Shown here piece after piece: positions 50,132 through 59,697 of a stretch of 64,000 nt of DNA (positions are counted from its first letter, which is position 1; each line of letters begins with the position of its first letter). Made by a program: the position numbers and the translations under genes. The notes beneath the pieces are model-generated. The model did not search any database. It was not told the origin of the DNA and saw only the letters and a program-made list of their open reading frames with translations. Source of the DNA: UBA12202 sp002691725. Lineage in GTDB: Bacteria; Pseudomonadota; Alphaproteobacteria; Puniceispirillales; UBA1172. Location: assembly GCA_965660675.1 (NCBI GenBank), contig CBFIAU010000004.1, forward strand, positions 167,623 through 231,622, written 5' to 3'.

Positions 50132-51301
50132 TCAGGGTTTAGTGAAGCGAATTAATCGCCCGGTCGCACCATCTTCAAGAACCCAGATAGCATGATCCGG
50201 GCCTTGTTCAACCTCACGAACCCGCGCCGACCAGCGAAAGCGTTCTTCCTCAACCACCTTATTATCCGTAATGGCAAGGCGGATAAGGGCGCGGCTTCGC
50301 AAGCCGCCAATAAACGCATTGCCCTGCCATTCTGGAAACATATCACCCGAATAGAATATCAACCCCGAAGGAGCGATCGTTGGCACCCAATACGCTGTTG
50401 GCGGCGTCATATCAGGCTGGGTTTCATGTGATGGGATTGGCGTGCCGCTATAATGCTCACCTTCGGAGACAAGCGGCCAGCCATAATTTGCGCCTTTATG
50501 AATGGCATTAAGCTCATCGCCATCACGCGGCCCCATCTCATGCGCCCATAACTGCCCCTCAGCATCAAATGCCAGCCCTAGCGCGTTGCGGTGACCGATT
50601 GACCAAAATGTTTTGGCAAGCTCGCCCTGGGATTGAAAGGGGTTATCACGAGGCACGCTACCATCATCATTGAGGCGGATAATTTTGCCCAAGCCCTGAT
50701 CCATCTGTTGTGCCGGCGTTTGCAATTGCCGATCACCTGAGGTGATAAAGAGCTGTCCTGCAAAGGCTGAGTTTGGCGGGGCAAATGCCAATCGGTGGGA
50801 GTAATGACCCTTGCCAGATGTCGCGGGGCTCTGCTTCCAGATCAGCTGATGATCGGTTAATTGCGGTGTTGGCATGCGCGTTAATCTAGCGCTAATGACG
50901 GCGGCATAGCGTGTCGCCCCGCCATCATCTGAATCAATATAAGACAGGTAAATACGCTGATTTTCAGCAAAGTTTGGATGCGGGATAACATCTCCCAAGC
51001 CGCCTTGGCCACCAGCATATACGGGCGGCACACCAGCAACTTCGGATTGGACTTGGCCTTGATCTTGATCTTGATGGCGATCAAAAAGGATCATTTGCCC
51101 CGGCTTGGTCGTCACCAACAAGGTATTATCATCAACAAAGCTCATCGCCCAAGGGTGATGCAATACCGCGATCACGGTCGCCGACAGCGTGTTATTGCTT
51201 GACCCTGTGACCAGATTTTCAGCCCGAGCAGGCATGGCGGCCACGATCAAAACTATCATCACCATGATCAGATTTAGATAAGGCCGTATATGATCGCGCA
51301 T
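50132..51301 (-). CDS. Periplasmic PQQ-dependent sugar dehydrogenase (soluble aldose type)
   Basis: 389 residues with a signal peptide (about residues 8-27, ARA cleavage). The beta-propeller glucose/sorbosone dehydrogenase family is seen from HHPWAMSFVDDNTLLVTTKPG near residue 49, YAGGQGGLGDVIPHPNF near 91 (with catalytic histidine), SHRLAFAP near 160 and GHRNALGLAFD / WAHEMGPRDGDELN near 225. It resembles YliI-type aldose dehydrogenases. Oxidises sugars in the periplasm using imported or endogenous PQQ; no pqq genes are seen here. Followed by a cytochrome c' gene. Confidence 0.92.
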   Translation of the reverse strand: MRDHIRPYLNLIMVMIVLIVAAMPARAENLVTGSSNNTLSATVIAVLHHPWAMSFVDDNTLLVTTKPGQMILFDRHQDQDQGQVQSEVAGVPPVYAGGQGGLGDVIPHPNFAENQRIYLSYIDSDDGGATRYAAVISARLTRMPTPQLTDHQLIWKQSPATSGKGHYSHRLAFAPPNSAFAGQLFITSGDRQLQTPAQQMDQGLGKIIRLNDDGSVPRDNPFQSQGELAKTFWSIGHRNALGLAFDAEGQLWAHEMGPRDGDELNAIHKGANYGWPLVSEGEHYSGTPIPSHETQPDMTPPTAYWVPTIAPSGLIFYSGDMFPEWQGNAFIGGLRSRALIRLAITDNKVVEEERFRWSARVREVEQGPDHAIWVLEDGATGRLIRFTKP

Positions 51302-51421
51302 ATTTTTATCCCGAATAATCTTGCTACCTGATCAGGGTATCAATGCGGGTTGCGGCGGTCAATCATATGCTTGACGTGTAGGCTTTATTAGCGAGCATGA
51401 TTAGCGTGAGTCTGGGCGTTT

Positions 51422-53221
51422 TTATGCTGACCGCGATTTGCGTTTCAAGGGCGCGTTGCCGCCGCCTTTGAACCCTTTACCAGATTTAGCATGCGATTTA
51501 GCACCTGATTTGGCATGCGGTTTGCCATTGAATTTAGCGCCTGTTTTAGCCCCCGATTTAACATAAGGCTTAGAACCCGATTTGGCATAAGGCTTAGAAC
51601 CCGATTTAGCATGCGGTTTGTTGGATTTCGGCTTGGCATGAAATGGCTTGCTATCAAACGCCTTATCATCGGCATTGGCATGTGATGGTTTCGGCTTCTT
51701 AGCATATGGCTTATCATATGACTTCCCTGAAGCAGCAGGTGCTGATTTTTTCTTGCGCCGAGGGGGCTGCTCACTAGCCGCTTTATCTGACCATTTATCT
51801 GATGGCTTATCTGCCCATTTATCAGATGATTTGCGCGCAGGTTTATCAAACGATCTTGCCTTTGTTTTTCCCTCTGCCTTGCCTGGTGCCTTGCCTGCTG
51901 GCTTACCTGCTGGCTTACCTGATGCCTTACCTGTTTTTTGGCGCGATGGCCTATTTGAATTGGATGAATTGGATGGCTTGCGCCCGCGTGACCGTGAGGC
52001 CCGGCCAGCCGGTTTATATGCAATCGCATGATCAGAAACAGCATTACCATCAGCATCGGTGAGCGCAATATCATCACCATATTTGGCCAGAATCTGCCGC
52101 AGTTTCAAGGCATCTGTATCATTACAAAGCGACAGCGCAATGCCTGTCATCCCTGCCCTGCCCGTGCGCCCGATACGGTGCGTGTAAGCATCTTGGCTTT
52201 CCGGCATATCATAATTGATAACATGGCTAATCGCTGGAATATCAATGCCGCGCGCCGCCACATCTGTTGCAATCAGGATATTGATCTGACCTGCCCTGAA
52301 CTTATCCAGAACTTTGCGGCGCAGAAATTGCCGCATATCCCCATGCAGCGCATCGACCTTCAAGCCAATCTCAGACAGGTTTGCCGCCAGCGTATCAGCG
52401 CGGCGTTTGGTGCGGACAAAAATAACGCAAGACTCAACGGCTTTCTGATTGAGGATATCTATCAAAAGACCGCGTTTTTGCTTTTCCGCCACAAGGTAAA
52501 CATGTTGCGCGATATGATGCGCTTTGGCTAGATTTTGCGGCGCTTCAACATGCACAGGATCAGTCAGGAAATGATCACTAAGCTTTCTAATCTCTGGCGG
52601 CATGGTTGCTGAGAACAGCATGGTCTGCCTGTCTTTAGGGATTTGCGCCGATATCCGCATCATCGCCGGATGAAACCCCAGATCAAGCATGTGATCAGCT
52701 TCATCAAGGATGAAATAGCGGATTGCCTCAAGGCTGACGGCACCGCGTTTAATCAGGTCTTCGAGCCGACCGGGAGTGGCAACCACAATCTCCGCACCTC
52801 GGCGCAGGCCATTGATCTGGCCATCATAACGCGCGCCGCCATAAACAGCGACTGACCGAATATTCATATGCTTGGTAAAGCTGCGGACATTTTCCAGCAC
52901 TTGTAAGGCCAGCTCTCGCGTTGGCGCAAGGATCAAGGCAAGCGGCGGCTGATTTTTATGGACAGGCGGCTCATCGGATAGATGCGTCAATAACGGCAAC
53001 AGAAACGCCGCTGTCTTACCTGTCCCTGTTTGCGCCAGACCAACCATATCCTTGCGCTCAAGCAATGCCGGAATAGCCAGTTTCTGAATTGGCGTTGGCG
53101 TGATGAGTTCTTGCTCAGCAAGGGATTCAAGAAGAATAGAGGGAAGTGAAAAATCAGCAAACTGCTGATACACATCGCTTTCTGACACATGTTCAGATGC
53201 GGAAGGTTGGGGTACGTTCAT
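51422..53221 (-). CDS. DEAD-box RNA helicase (RhlE-like) with long basic tail
   Basis: 599 residues. The helicase core (residues about 22-375) has all motifs: PTPIQ, AQTGTGKTAAF, PTRELALQ, DEADHMLDLGF, SATMP, IFVRTKRRAD, ATDVAARGIDIP and HRIGRTGRAG. The last 190 residues are a lysine-, serine-, proline- and alanine-rich tail with repeated short units (PAGKPAGK, KSGSKPYAKSGSKPYVK, HAKSG) that should bind RNA non-specifically. The tail is coded by imperfect tandem repeats and opens long shadow frames on both strands. Likely role: ribosome assembly or cold adaptation. Confidence 0.94.
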   Translation of the reverse strand: MNVPQPSASEHVSESDVYQQFADFSLPSILLESLAEQELITPTPIQKLAIPALLERKDMVGLAQTGTGKTAAFLLPLLTHLSDEPPVHKNQPPLALILAPTRELALQVLENVRSFTKHMNIRSVAVYGGARYDGQINGLRRGAEIVVATPGRLEDLIKRGAVSLEAIRYFILDEADHMLDLGFHPAMMRISAQIPKDRQTMLFSATMPPEIRKLSDHFLTDPVHVEAPQNLAKAHHIAQHVYLVAEKQKRGLLIDILNQKAVESCVIFVRTKRRADTLAANLSEIGLKVDALHGDMRQFLRRKVLDKFRAGQINILIATDVAARGIDIPAISHVINYDMPESQDAYTHRIGRTGRAGMTGIALSLCNDTDALKLRQILAKYGDDIALTDADGNAVSDHAIAYKPAGRASRSRGRKPSNSSNSNRPSRQKTGKASGKPAGKPAGKAPGKAEGKTKARSFDKPARKSSDKWADKPSDKWSDKAASEQPPRRKKKSAPAASGKSYDKPYAKKPKPSHANADDKAFDSKPFHAKPKSNKPHAKSGSKPYAKSGSKPYVKSGAKTGAKFNGKPHAKSGAKSHAKSGKGFKGGGNAPLKRKSRSA

Positions 53222-53389
53222 AATGAAGTTTTCTGGCCTGATGCCCTAATCAAAATCAGCATGTCTATGTCACAGGCTGTATCTACTGCACGTTCTATGC
53301 GCTTTTCGGGCGGATTTGTCAAAATAAATTGTTAAAACAACGCCATTATTATGGATATTGGATCAGATTACCATCGGCAGACGTCTTTA

Positions 53390-54376
53390 TTATTCTGTGT
53401 AAAAAATTTCCCTATCAGGGTCTGGGTCAATAAATTCACTTTGCAAGGTGCGCTCAATACCCTCTGATAGAGAAAACGGCACTTCAAAATTATCCAGATT
53501 AGATTTGGCGGAAGTGAACTCCGTAGAAGATGCGAATTTTTTAACTCGAATTGCGCTAATCGGCAATTTCCTGCCCCTTATCTTAGCCACCCCATCAGCA
53601 ATATATCCAACAAAAAGCCCTAGCCAATATGGAATGCGAAACCCAACATTATTTTTACCTGTCAGTTTATGGCGAACATGCTGGACTAGCTCATTCATTG
53701 AAAAATCAGGCGTATCGACATAATTATAAAGCCCATATGGCTTATCAGACGCAATACATCTATCCAAAAAGGCAACAACATTTCCGATATAGGCCATTGA
53801 TTTTTTATTATGACCTGAGCCGACCATAACGAACTTCCCTGATGCAATCTGACTAAGCAAATTGAACACATTGCCGCGATTGCCCTCGCCGAAAATCACG
53901 GTTGGCCGGATAATGATCAGGCGGTTATCTTTGCCCGATTGCCATGCGCGGAACACGTCTTCTGCCAGGCTCTTGGTTCTACCATATTCATTGAAAGGAT
54001 TGATTGGCGCGGTCTCACCGGCGCCTCCCTCGGCAAAACCATAGACCGCTACGGTGCTGGTAAAAATGATTTTCTTGATGCCTTTTTCAGAACACACCTG
54101 CGCAACATTTCCCGCGCCGTCAACATTTGTCAGGTGATATTCAGCCAGATCATCGACATCATCCCGATGAACTGCCGCCAGATTAATAACAACATCACCG
54201 GTGATCATTTCGCGTAAAGCGTCTATATCACGGACATCACCTATCTTGCATTTATCCGGAAACTGCTTGCTCAGCTTGATATCAATAATTTCAAAAGGGC
54301 TTTGTTTTAACGTCAGCAATCGGCACAGATTTGTGCCGACAAAGCCTGATCCACCTATGATTGTGATTTTTTCCAT
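53390..54376 (-). CDS. NAD-dependent epimerase/dehydratase (SDR, UDP-sugar type)
   Basis: About 328 residues of the extended SDR family. The Rossmann motif IIGGSGFVGTNLC is at the start; the catalytic tyrosine and lysine are in EYGRTKSLAED (about residue 140) with the serine/threonine in IIFTSTVAVYG (about 110). I use the ATG at 54376 because the first strand then begins immediately; the ATG at 54394 adds six residues and has no better ribosome site. It starts the surface-sugar region, on the strand opposite to most of it. The nucleotide sugar it alters is unknown. Confidence 0.88.
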   Translation of the reverse strand: MEKITIIGGSGFVGTNLCRLLTLKQSPFEIIDIKLSKQFPDKCKIGDVRDIDALREMITGDVVINLAAVHRDDVDDLAEYHLTNVDGAGNVAQVCSEKGIKKIIFTSTVAVYGFAEGGAGETAPINPFNEYGRTKSLAEDVFRAWQSGKDNRLIIIRPTVIFGEGNRGNVFNLLSQIASGKFVMVGSGHNKKSMAYIGNVVAFLDRCIASDKPYGLYNYVDTPDFSMNELVQHVRHKLTGKNNVGFRIPYWLGLFVGYIADGVAKIRGRKLPISAIRVKKFASSTEFTSAKSNLDNFEVPFSLSEGIERTLQSEFIDPDPDREIFYTE

Positions 54377-54546
54377 GTAGTCATTATAAATCATTAATTA
54401 ATTAAACGCCCAATATTTTTGGCAACCCCAATTTTAATGGAAATAGGATATTTATGGCAATAAGCCGATTATGTTTTGTAATCGCCTCTGGCTTTGGTAA
54501 AAGCAATAGCAATAGCTGAAGCATAAAGACGGAAAGAAAAATATTT

Positions 54547-55821
54547 ATGAGCCATCTTGACCAATATCTCACCGAGCAAGCTGATAGCATGCGTATTCGG
54601 CCGGCGCTCAAAGCCCTAATTAATGATACCAAAGATGCGCTGGCGAGCCTGCCAAGATGGGAACGTGGGTTTCATATTTTATGGCTGTTGGGGCCGTTTA
54701 TCATGCTGATTGAACGGACGCCTGCCGATGCCTGGCTGACCATTCTAGCGCTAACATTTGCCGTCCGGTCGGTGGTAAAGCGTGATGCTGCATGGCTCAA
54801 GATATTCTGGGTGAAGGCCGGATTTGTGTTCTGGTTCTGGTGTCTGCTTTCGGCGGCAATGTCGTATGATCCGGCCTATTCTTTGGGTGAGGCGTTCGTC
54901 TGGATACGCTTTCCGCTATTTGCTATGGCAACGGCGTTTTGGCTGGTGCAGGATAAGCGGCTGTTATATGCCATGCTGCTGGCAGTGGCGCTAGGCACGG
55001 TGGTGATGTGCTGTATTCTGCTGGCGGAGATTTTGATTGTCGGGCAGCAAGGCGGCCGGCTTTCATGGCCTTATGGTGACCTGACGCCGGGCAACTATGT
55101 CGCTAAGGTTGGGCTGCCAGCCTTCACCATCATGGTAGCGTTGGCGGTTTCCGTCAAAGGCAGAGTGGCCGGGCTAGCCGGGATCGTAGCGCTGTTTTCG
55201 ATCATGATATCGGTAATGACAGGTGAACGGATCAACTTCCTCATTCGGGCGTGTGGGGGGATGTTGGCAGGGCTTGTCTGGAAGCCAAAATGGCACCGCT
55301 ATCTAGGGCTAGTTGCGGTTGAAATTCTGGCAATTTTGCTGGTTTTTGCCGCCCTTCCAAAAACAGCGCTGCGCTATACTAATGAGTTTATTGTTGGCGC
55401 CACAAACTTTGAAACAAGTGGTTGGCTGCACACAGTATATAGCGGGCTTGTTATCGCAAGGGATAATTTGTTGTTCGGGATTGGCCCCGGCAATTTCCGG
55501 TTTTTATCGCATGAGTTGCTGAAGGATGTGCCCTATACGCGGCCAGATAATCACCCGCATAATTATTACAGCCAGATGCTTTGTGAGACTGGGGTTATCG
55601 GGCTTGTTTTAGGGAGCGTATTTCTCTGGGCAATGATCTGGGCATGTTTTCGGGCGAGCTTTAAGAACCGTGATAATGTCTTTGTGGCAACAGCTTGGGT
55701 CATTCCTTTTGGGCTGTTCTGGCCGATTGCCACAAGCGCCGATTTCTTTGGCCAGTGGAATAACATCTTTATGTGGAGTGCGGTTGCAGTGGCTTTGGCG
55801 TGCACAAGCAAGCTAAAGTAG
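54547..55821 (+). CDS. O-antigen ligase / polymerase family membrane protein
   Basis: 424 residues with about 10-12 membrane segments from residue 40 onward. Near residue 310-345 lies the large periplasmic loop with NLLFGIGPGNFRFLSHELL and the PDNHPHNYYSQMLCETGVIGLVLG stretch (His pair, then a glycine-rich helix start), the hallmark of the O-antigen ligase (RfaL/Wzy_C) family. It joins or polymerises surface sugars in the periplasm. Divergent from the epimerase gene, and followed by 167 bases of AT-rich DNA before the next gene. WaaL versus Wzy cannot be separated from sequence alone. Confidence 0.88.
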   Translation: MSHLDQYLTEQADSMRIRPALKALINDTKDALASLPRWERGFHILWLLGPFIMLIERTPADAWLTILALTFAVRSVVKRDAAWLKIFWVKAGFVFWFWCLLSAAMSYDPAYSLGEAFVWIRFPLFAMATAFWLVQDKRLLYAMLLAVALGTVVMCCILLAEILIVGQQGGRLSWPYGDLTPGNYVAKVGLPAFTIMVALAVSVKGRVAGLAGIVALFSIMISVMTGERINFLIRACGGMLAGLVWKPKWHRYLGLVAVEILAILLVFAALPKTALRYTNEFIVGATNFETSGWLHTVYSGLVIARDNLLFGIGPGNFRFLSHELLKDVPYTRPDNHPHNYYSQMLCETGVIGLVLGSVFLWAMIWACFRASFKNRDNVFVATAWVIPFGLFWPIATSADFFGQWNNIFMWSAVAVALACTSKLK

Positions 55822-55988
55822 ATATTAAAAAAAACTAATCAAAATCATAAAAAGCGAATTGAGCCTATCTGACTATTCTAATGGTACATCCGATTGATAC
55901 ACATTATTGGAGAAATCAGATGTTGATAAAGACGTTTCATGAGATAATACTCAATATGAACATTCTCCAATTTTATTGAGGTTCAGAG

Positions 55989-56825
55989 ATTTCTAAATCA
56001 CCAAAACATATTTCAGTTGCTGTTGTCATGTCAATTTGGCGTGGTGATGAGGCGCATCAAGTTAAACAAGCTATTGACAGCATACTCGCTCAAAACAGAC
56101 AGCCGGAGGAATTTATTCTAGTTAAAGACGGCCCGGTTAGCGAAAATATTGAAACGTGCCTTGATTCATATAAACATTATAAATTAATAAAGATATTAGA
56201 ATTAAAGACAAATAAAGGAAGGGGTGAGGCTAGGAATCACGCCATTAGTCATACAACAAGTGATATCATAATGATAATGGATGCTGATGATATTTCTCGG
56301 AAGAACCGTATTGCTGTTCAATTAGATACCCTAATTACCAGAAGACTAGACTTGCTGGGTGGTTTCATTGAAGAGTTCTCAGATAAGATCGGGGATAGTG
56401 GCACGGTTAGATATGTACCCCTAGATCAAAAAGAAATAGAATATGTTGTTCGTTTCCGGTCTGCTTTCAATCATGTAACCATTATGTTTCAAAAGAAACT
56501 ATTTGAAAAAATAAATGGATATTCAAATCTCAATTATGTTGAGGATTGGGATTTTTACCTTAGAGCTGTCGATGCCGGGGCAAGGGTAGCAAATATATCA
56601 GAAATACTGGTAGATGTGCGAACTGCCGTTTGGAGAAGACAATCCTTCAAATATTTTGCGGAAGAAGTCACCGTCTCATATAGAGCTTTTAAGCGGCGTC
56701 AGATATCTTTATTAGTATTCTCAACAACTGTGTTTTTACGTTTAGGCAAATATATTACACCGGCATCTATACTGAATAAATTGTATATAAAATTGCTCAG
56801 ACAAAAAATTGATCTCTCGGATTAA
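55989..56825 (+). CDS. Glycosyltransferase family 2, probable AUU start
   Basis: A GT-A fold enzyme with DXD-like MDADD (about residue 90) and the NKGRGEARNHAI loop. The first ATG (56028) would cut off the first strand (HISVAVVMS), which is conserved in the family. The frame is open back to 55980, and ATT at 55989 has GAGG seven bases before it, so I take an AUU start, rare outside infC. A sequencing or natural frameshift upstream is the alternative. The gene and its surroundings are more AT-rich than the catabolic genes, consistent with transfer. Acceptor and donor unknown. Confidence 0.8.
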   Translation: MSKSPKHISVAVVMSIWRGDEAHQVKQAIDSILAQNRQPEEFILVKDGPVSENIETCLDSYKHYKLIKILELKTNKGRGEARNHAISHTTSDIIMIMDADDISRKNRIAVQLDTLITRRLDLLGGFIEEFSDKIGDSGTVRYVPLDQKEIEYVVRFRSAFNHVTIMFQKKLFEKINGYSNLNYVEDWDFYLRAVDAGARVANISEILVDVRTAVWRRQSFKYFAEEVTVSYRAFKRRQISLLVFSTTVFLRLGKYITPASILNKLYIKLLRQKIDLSD

Positions 56826-56906
56826 AGCTATTTAATTTTTACAAATACTATCCATTTGCGTATCCATGATGTATAAAAATTAAGGATACTAAATTGGTGA
56901 AAATTG

Positions 56907-57677
56907 ATGAAAACTGTTATTCTTTGCGGCGGTCTAGGAACACGCATTAGTGAAGAGACTGGAATACGCCCAAAACCAATGATAGAGATAAATAACAGAC
57001 CAATTATCTGGCATTTGATGAAATGCTTTGAACAATATGGTTTTACTGATTTCACATTGGCACTTGGCTATAAGTCTGAATTTATAAAAGACTATTTCTT
57101 AAATTATAATTTGCGTGCCAGCGATATGACAATATATCTTGGATCTGGTCAAATTGATGTGAAACATAACAGCACTGAAAACTGGTGTCTTGACTTAATC
57201 GATACTGGTGCAAATACAATGACTGGTGGGCGCGTTCTTCGACTAAAAGACCATATTGCGCCGACAGGCACTTTCTTCCTAACCTACGGGGATGGACTTT
57301 GTAACATTGATCTCAAGGCACTGCTCGCTTTTCATAAGAGCCACGGCAAGATAGCAACTGTCACCGCGGTAAGGCCGACTGCCCGCTTTGGCGAGTTAAT
57401 GCTTGATGGCAATAATGTCCAAAAATTTGAGGAAAAACCACAATCCAGCCAAGGCTGGATCAATGGCGGCTTTTTTGTATTTGAACCTGAAATCTTTAAA
57501 TTTATTGATGATGACCAAAGCGTCCTTGAGAAAAGCCCACTTGAGAGAATTTCTGCAGAAGGACAGCTTCAAGCCTATAAATATGAGGGGTTTTGGCAGT
57601 GTATGGATACAATGCGCGACAAGATACTGTTGGAAAAGCTAGCGCTTGAAGAACCAGTTCCATGGCTGAGAAGGTGA
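56907..57677 (+). CDS. rfbF: Glucose-1-phosphate cytidylyltransferase
   Basis: 256 residues. The nucleotide-binding GGLGTRISEETGIRPKPM sits at the N-terminus with the catalytic lysine after RP, TYGDGL (about residue 129) binds magnesium and substrate, and EEKPQSSQGWINGGFFVFEP (about 175-195) is diagnostic of RfbF/DdhA. It makes CDP-glucose. Start ATG at 56907, one codon after a TTG. Six bases separate it from rfbG. Together they commit glucose 1-phosphate to CDP-6-deoxyhexoses for surface polysaccharide. Confidence 0.94.
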   Translation: MKTVILCGGLGTRISEETGIRPKPMIEINNRPIIWHLMKCFEQYGFTDFTLALGYKSEFIKDYFLNYNLRASDMTIYLGSGQIDVKHNSTENWCLDLIDTGANTMTGGRVLRLKDHIAPTGTFFLTYGDGLCNIDLKALLAFHKSHGKIATVTAVRPTARFGELMLDGNNVQKFEEKPQSSQGWINGGFFVFEPEIFKFIDDDQSVLEKSPLERISAEGQLQAYKYEGFWQCMDTMRDKILLEKLALEEPVPWLRR

Positions 57678-57683
57678 TCAAAA

Positions 57684-58775
57684 TTGTTTGAAGATGTTTT
57701 TCGCAATAAGAAAATCCTCATTACTGGACATACTGGTTTCAAAGGATCATGGCTAAGTTTATGGCTAAAAAACCTTGGTGCCGATTTATGTGGTTTTTCA
57801 GACCGTGTCTTTGATGACCCATCACATTTTTCGCTACTTGGTTTATCCGATGATTTACGTCATGAAATTGGTGACATATGTGACCGTGAGCGACTTGTTG
57901 ATGTTGTCGCAGATTTCAAACCAGAAATCATTTTTCATCTAGCTGCACAAGCGCTTGTGAGTGACTCGTTGCGATCCCCACTTGAGACAATTAAATCGAA
58001 CACCCTTGGCACTGCTACGCTATTAGATGTAACTAAAGATCATCCTGATATTAAAGCGATAATCTTGGTTACAAGTGACAAGGTTTACGAAAATAAAGAA
58101 TGGGAATGGGGTTATCGAGAGACAGACCAGTTAGGCGGTAAAGACCCATATAGCGCATCTAAAGCATCCGCAGAGATGGTCATTAACTCATATTTACGCT
58201 GTTATTTTAGTGATTCCAATACGACTATTGCCATTGGCAGGGCCGGCAATGTTATTGGCGGGGGTGACTGGGCAGCTGACCGAATTGTGCCAGACTGCAT
58301 CCGGGCATGGACAGCAGGAAACCCGGCAGTGATCCGCAATCCTCTTGCAACGCGCCCATGGCAACATGTCCTTGAACCTTTAAGTGGCTATATGCGTCTT
58401 GCTGAGATGGCATTGCACGGCAACGCACAGATAAATCATCAGGCTTACAACTTTGGCCCAAAGGCAGAAGTTACGCAGAATGTTCAGGAATTATTAATAT
58501 CAATGTCAGCACGTTGGCCCGGCAGTTCATGGATTGGTGAGACGGATGCTGCCAGACTAGCTGCACCAGAAGCTGGATTGCTCAAACTTTGCTGCGACAA
58601 GGCACATAAGGCATTACACTGGTATCCAACATGGTCTTATAAGGATACTATACATAATACTATTGACTGGTATCGCGCCTATGTGTCTGACACAGCCTTT
58701 GATGCAAAGCATTATGGCCTTGATCAAATTGCCGCCTATACTGCTGCCGCCGTTGCTAGACAAAAGGTGATCTAG
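57684..58775 (+). CDS. rfbG: CDP-glucose 4,6-dehydratase
   Basis: 363 residues, extended SDR. The NAD motif GHTGFKGSWLSLWL near residue 15 is particular to RfbG/DdhB, VTSDKVYENKEWEWGYRETDQLGG (about 130-155) carries the catalytic Thr/Asp/Lys, and PYSASKASAE the tyrosine-lysine pair. It converts CDP-glucose to CDP-4-keto-6-deoxyglucose. The start is TTG at 57684, supported by AAGGTGA upstream and by the N-terminal FEDVFRNKKILITG pattern. It sits in a four-gene run rfbF-rfbG-SDR-GT2 with gaps of three to six bases. Confidence 0.94.
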   Translation: MFEDVFRNKKILITGHTGFKGSWLSLWLKNLGADLCGFSDRVFDDPSHFSLLGLSDDLRHEIGDICDRERLVDVVADFKPEIIFHLAAQALVSDSLRSPLETIKSNTLGTATLLDVTKDHPDIKAIILVTSDKVYENKEWEWGYRETDQLGGKDPYSASKASAEMVINSYLRCYFSDSNTTIAIGRAGNVIGGGDWAADRIVPDCIRAWTAGNPAVIRNPLATRPWQHVLEPLSGYMRLAEMALHGNAQINHQAYNFGPKAEVTQNVQELLISMSARWPGSSWIGETDAARLAAPEAGLLKLCCDKAHKALHWYPTWSYKDTIHNTIDWYRAYVSDTAFDAKHYGLDQIAAYTAAAVARQKVI

Positions 58776-58779
58776 TCAA

Positions 58780-59694
58780 ATGCCCAGAACCTTAATAGCA
58801 GGCGGCACAGGTTTCATAGGTCAAAGAATGGCAACAATGCTTAGCCAAATAGGCCATGAAGTCCACGTTATTGGGACTAATGCAAGAGATTGCTCTGATC
58901 TTATTTCAACTGATGTTTCCATTCACTTTGGTGATCTTTCAACATTTAGTCTCAGTGAAATCATCACCAACACAGCGTTTGACTACGCTGTCAATTTAGC
59001 TGGATACATTGATCATAGGCCAATTACTGACAGTGGTTGGAATGTATTTGAAAGCCATACCAAAGCTGCTGTTAATATAATCACAGGCCTAAACAAAGAC
59101 ATCCTCCGAAGCTATATACAGATTGGCACAAGTGACGAATATGGTGATACAACGGCACCACAAAATGAAGCTCAACGGGAAGAACCCGTCGCACCTTACT
59201 CTTTAGCTAAACTTACAAACACCCATTTGCTGCAGATGCTATCGAGAAATAATGATTTTCCTGGTATTGTTGTCAGACCGTTTCTTGTCTATGGCCCAAG
59301 TCAATCAGACAATAGATTGATACCCTTTATTATCCAACAATGTCTTGATAAAAAGACATTTGACACAAGTCCAGGTGAACAATTACGAGATTTTCTTTAT
59401 ATTGATGATTTTTGTGAGGGGGTTATCAGCCTATTTGATCAGAAAGATTACTATGGCCGTATCTTTAATATTGCGTCAGGCATTGGAACAACGGTTCGGC
59501 ATGTTATTGAGACAGTGATCACTGAAACAGGCGGAGGGGTGGCTAACTTTGGTGGCAAACCCTATCGCTCAGGAGAGAGTATGGCGTTATTTGCTGACAT
59601 CTCTGCAATAAGAAAAGCCACAGGCTGGCAACCAAAAATCAGTTTAGAGGAAGGGTTACGCCGTACTATTACATCAATAAGAGACCGAGTTTAA
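58780..59694 (+). CDS. SDR-family nucleotide-sugar epimerase/reductase
   Basis: 304 residues. The Rossmann motif LIAGGTGFIGQRM starts the protein, the catalytic serine is in YIQIGTSDEYGD (about residue 111-122) and the Tyr-Lys pair in APYSLAKLTN (about 138). Placed four bases after rfbG, it most likely reduces or epimerises CDP-4-keto-6-deoxyglucose, as paratose/abequose synthases do for the 3,6-dideoxy form. No RfbH-type 3-dehydrase gene is present in the window, which argues for a 6-deoxyhexose product, not a 3,6-dideoxyhexose. The exact reaction is inference. Confidence 0.85.
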   Translation: MPRTLIAGGTGFIGQRMATMLSQIGHEVHVIGTNARDCSDLISTDVSIHFGDLSTFSLSEIITNTAFDYAVNLAGYIDHRPITDSGWNVFESHTKAAVNIITGLNKDILRSYIQIGTSDEYGDTTAPQNEAQREEPVAPYSLAKLTNTHLLQMLSRNNDFPGIVVRPFLVYGPSQSDNRLIPFIIQQCLDKKTFDTSPGEQLRDFLYIDDFCEGVISLFDQKDYYGRIFNIASGIGTTVRHVIETVITETGGGVANFGGKPYRSGESMALFADISAIRKATGWQPKISLEEGLRRTITSIRDRV

Positions 59695-59697
59695 CTG

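Noticed and set aside
51480..51960. Regular repeats that might look like a CRISPR array
   Set aside because: Unit lengths vary, there are no unique spacers of constant size, and the repeats translate in frame as part of the helicase tail.
51445..52080. Long alternative frames (minus 211 codons, plus 127 and 86 codons) over the helicase tail
   Set aside because: They arise from the repetitive low-complexity DNA of the tail; the helicase frame continues the core without a break.
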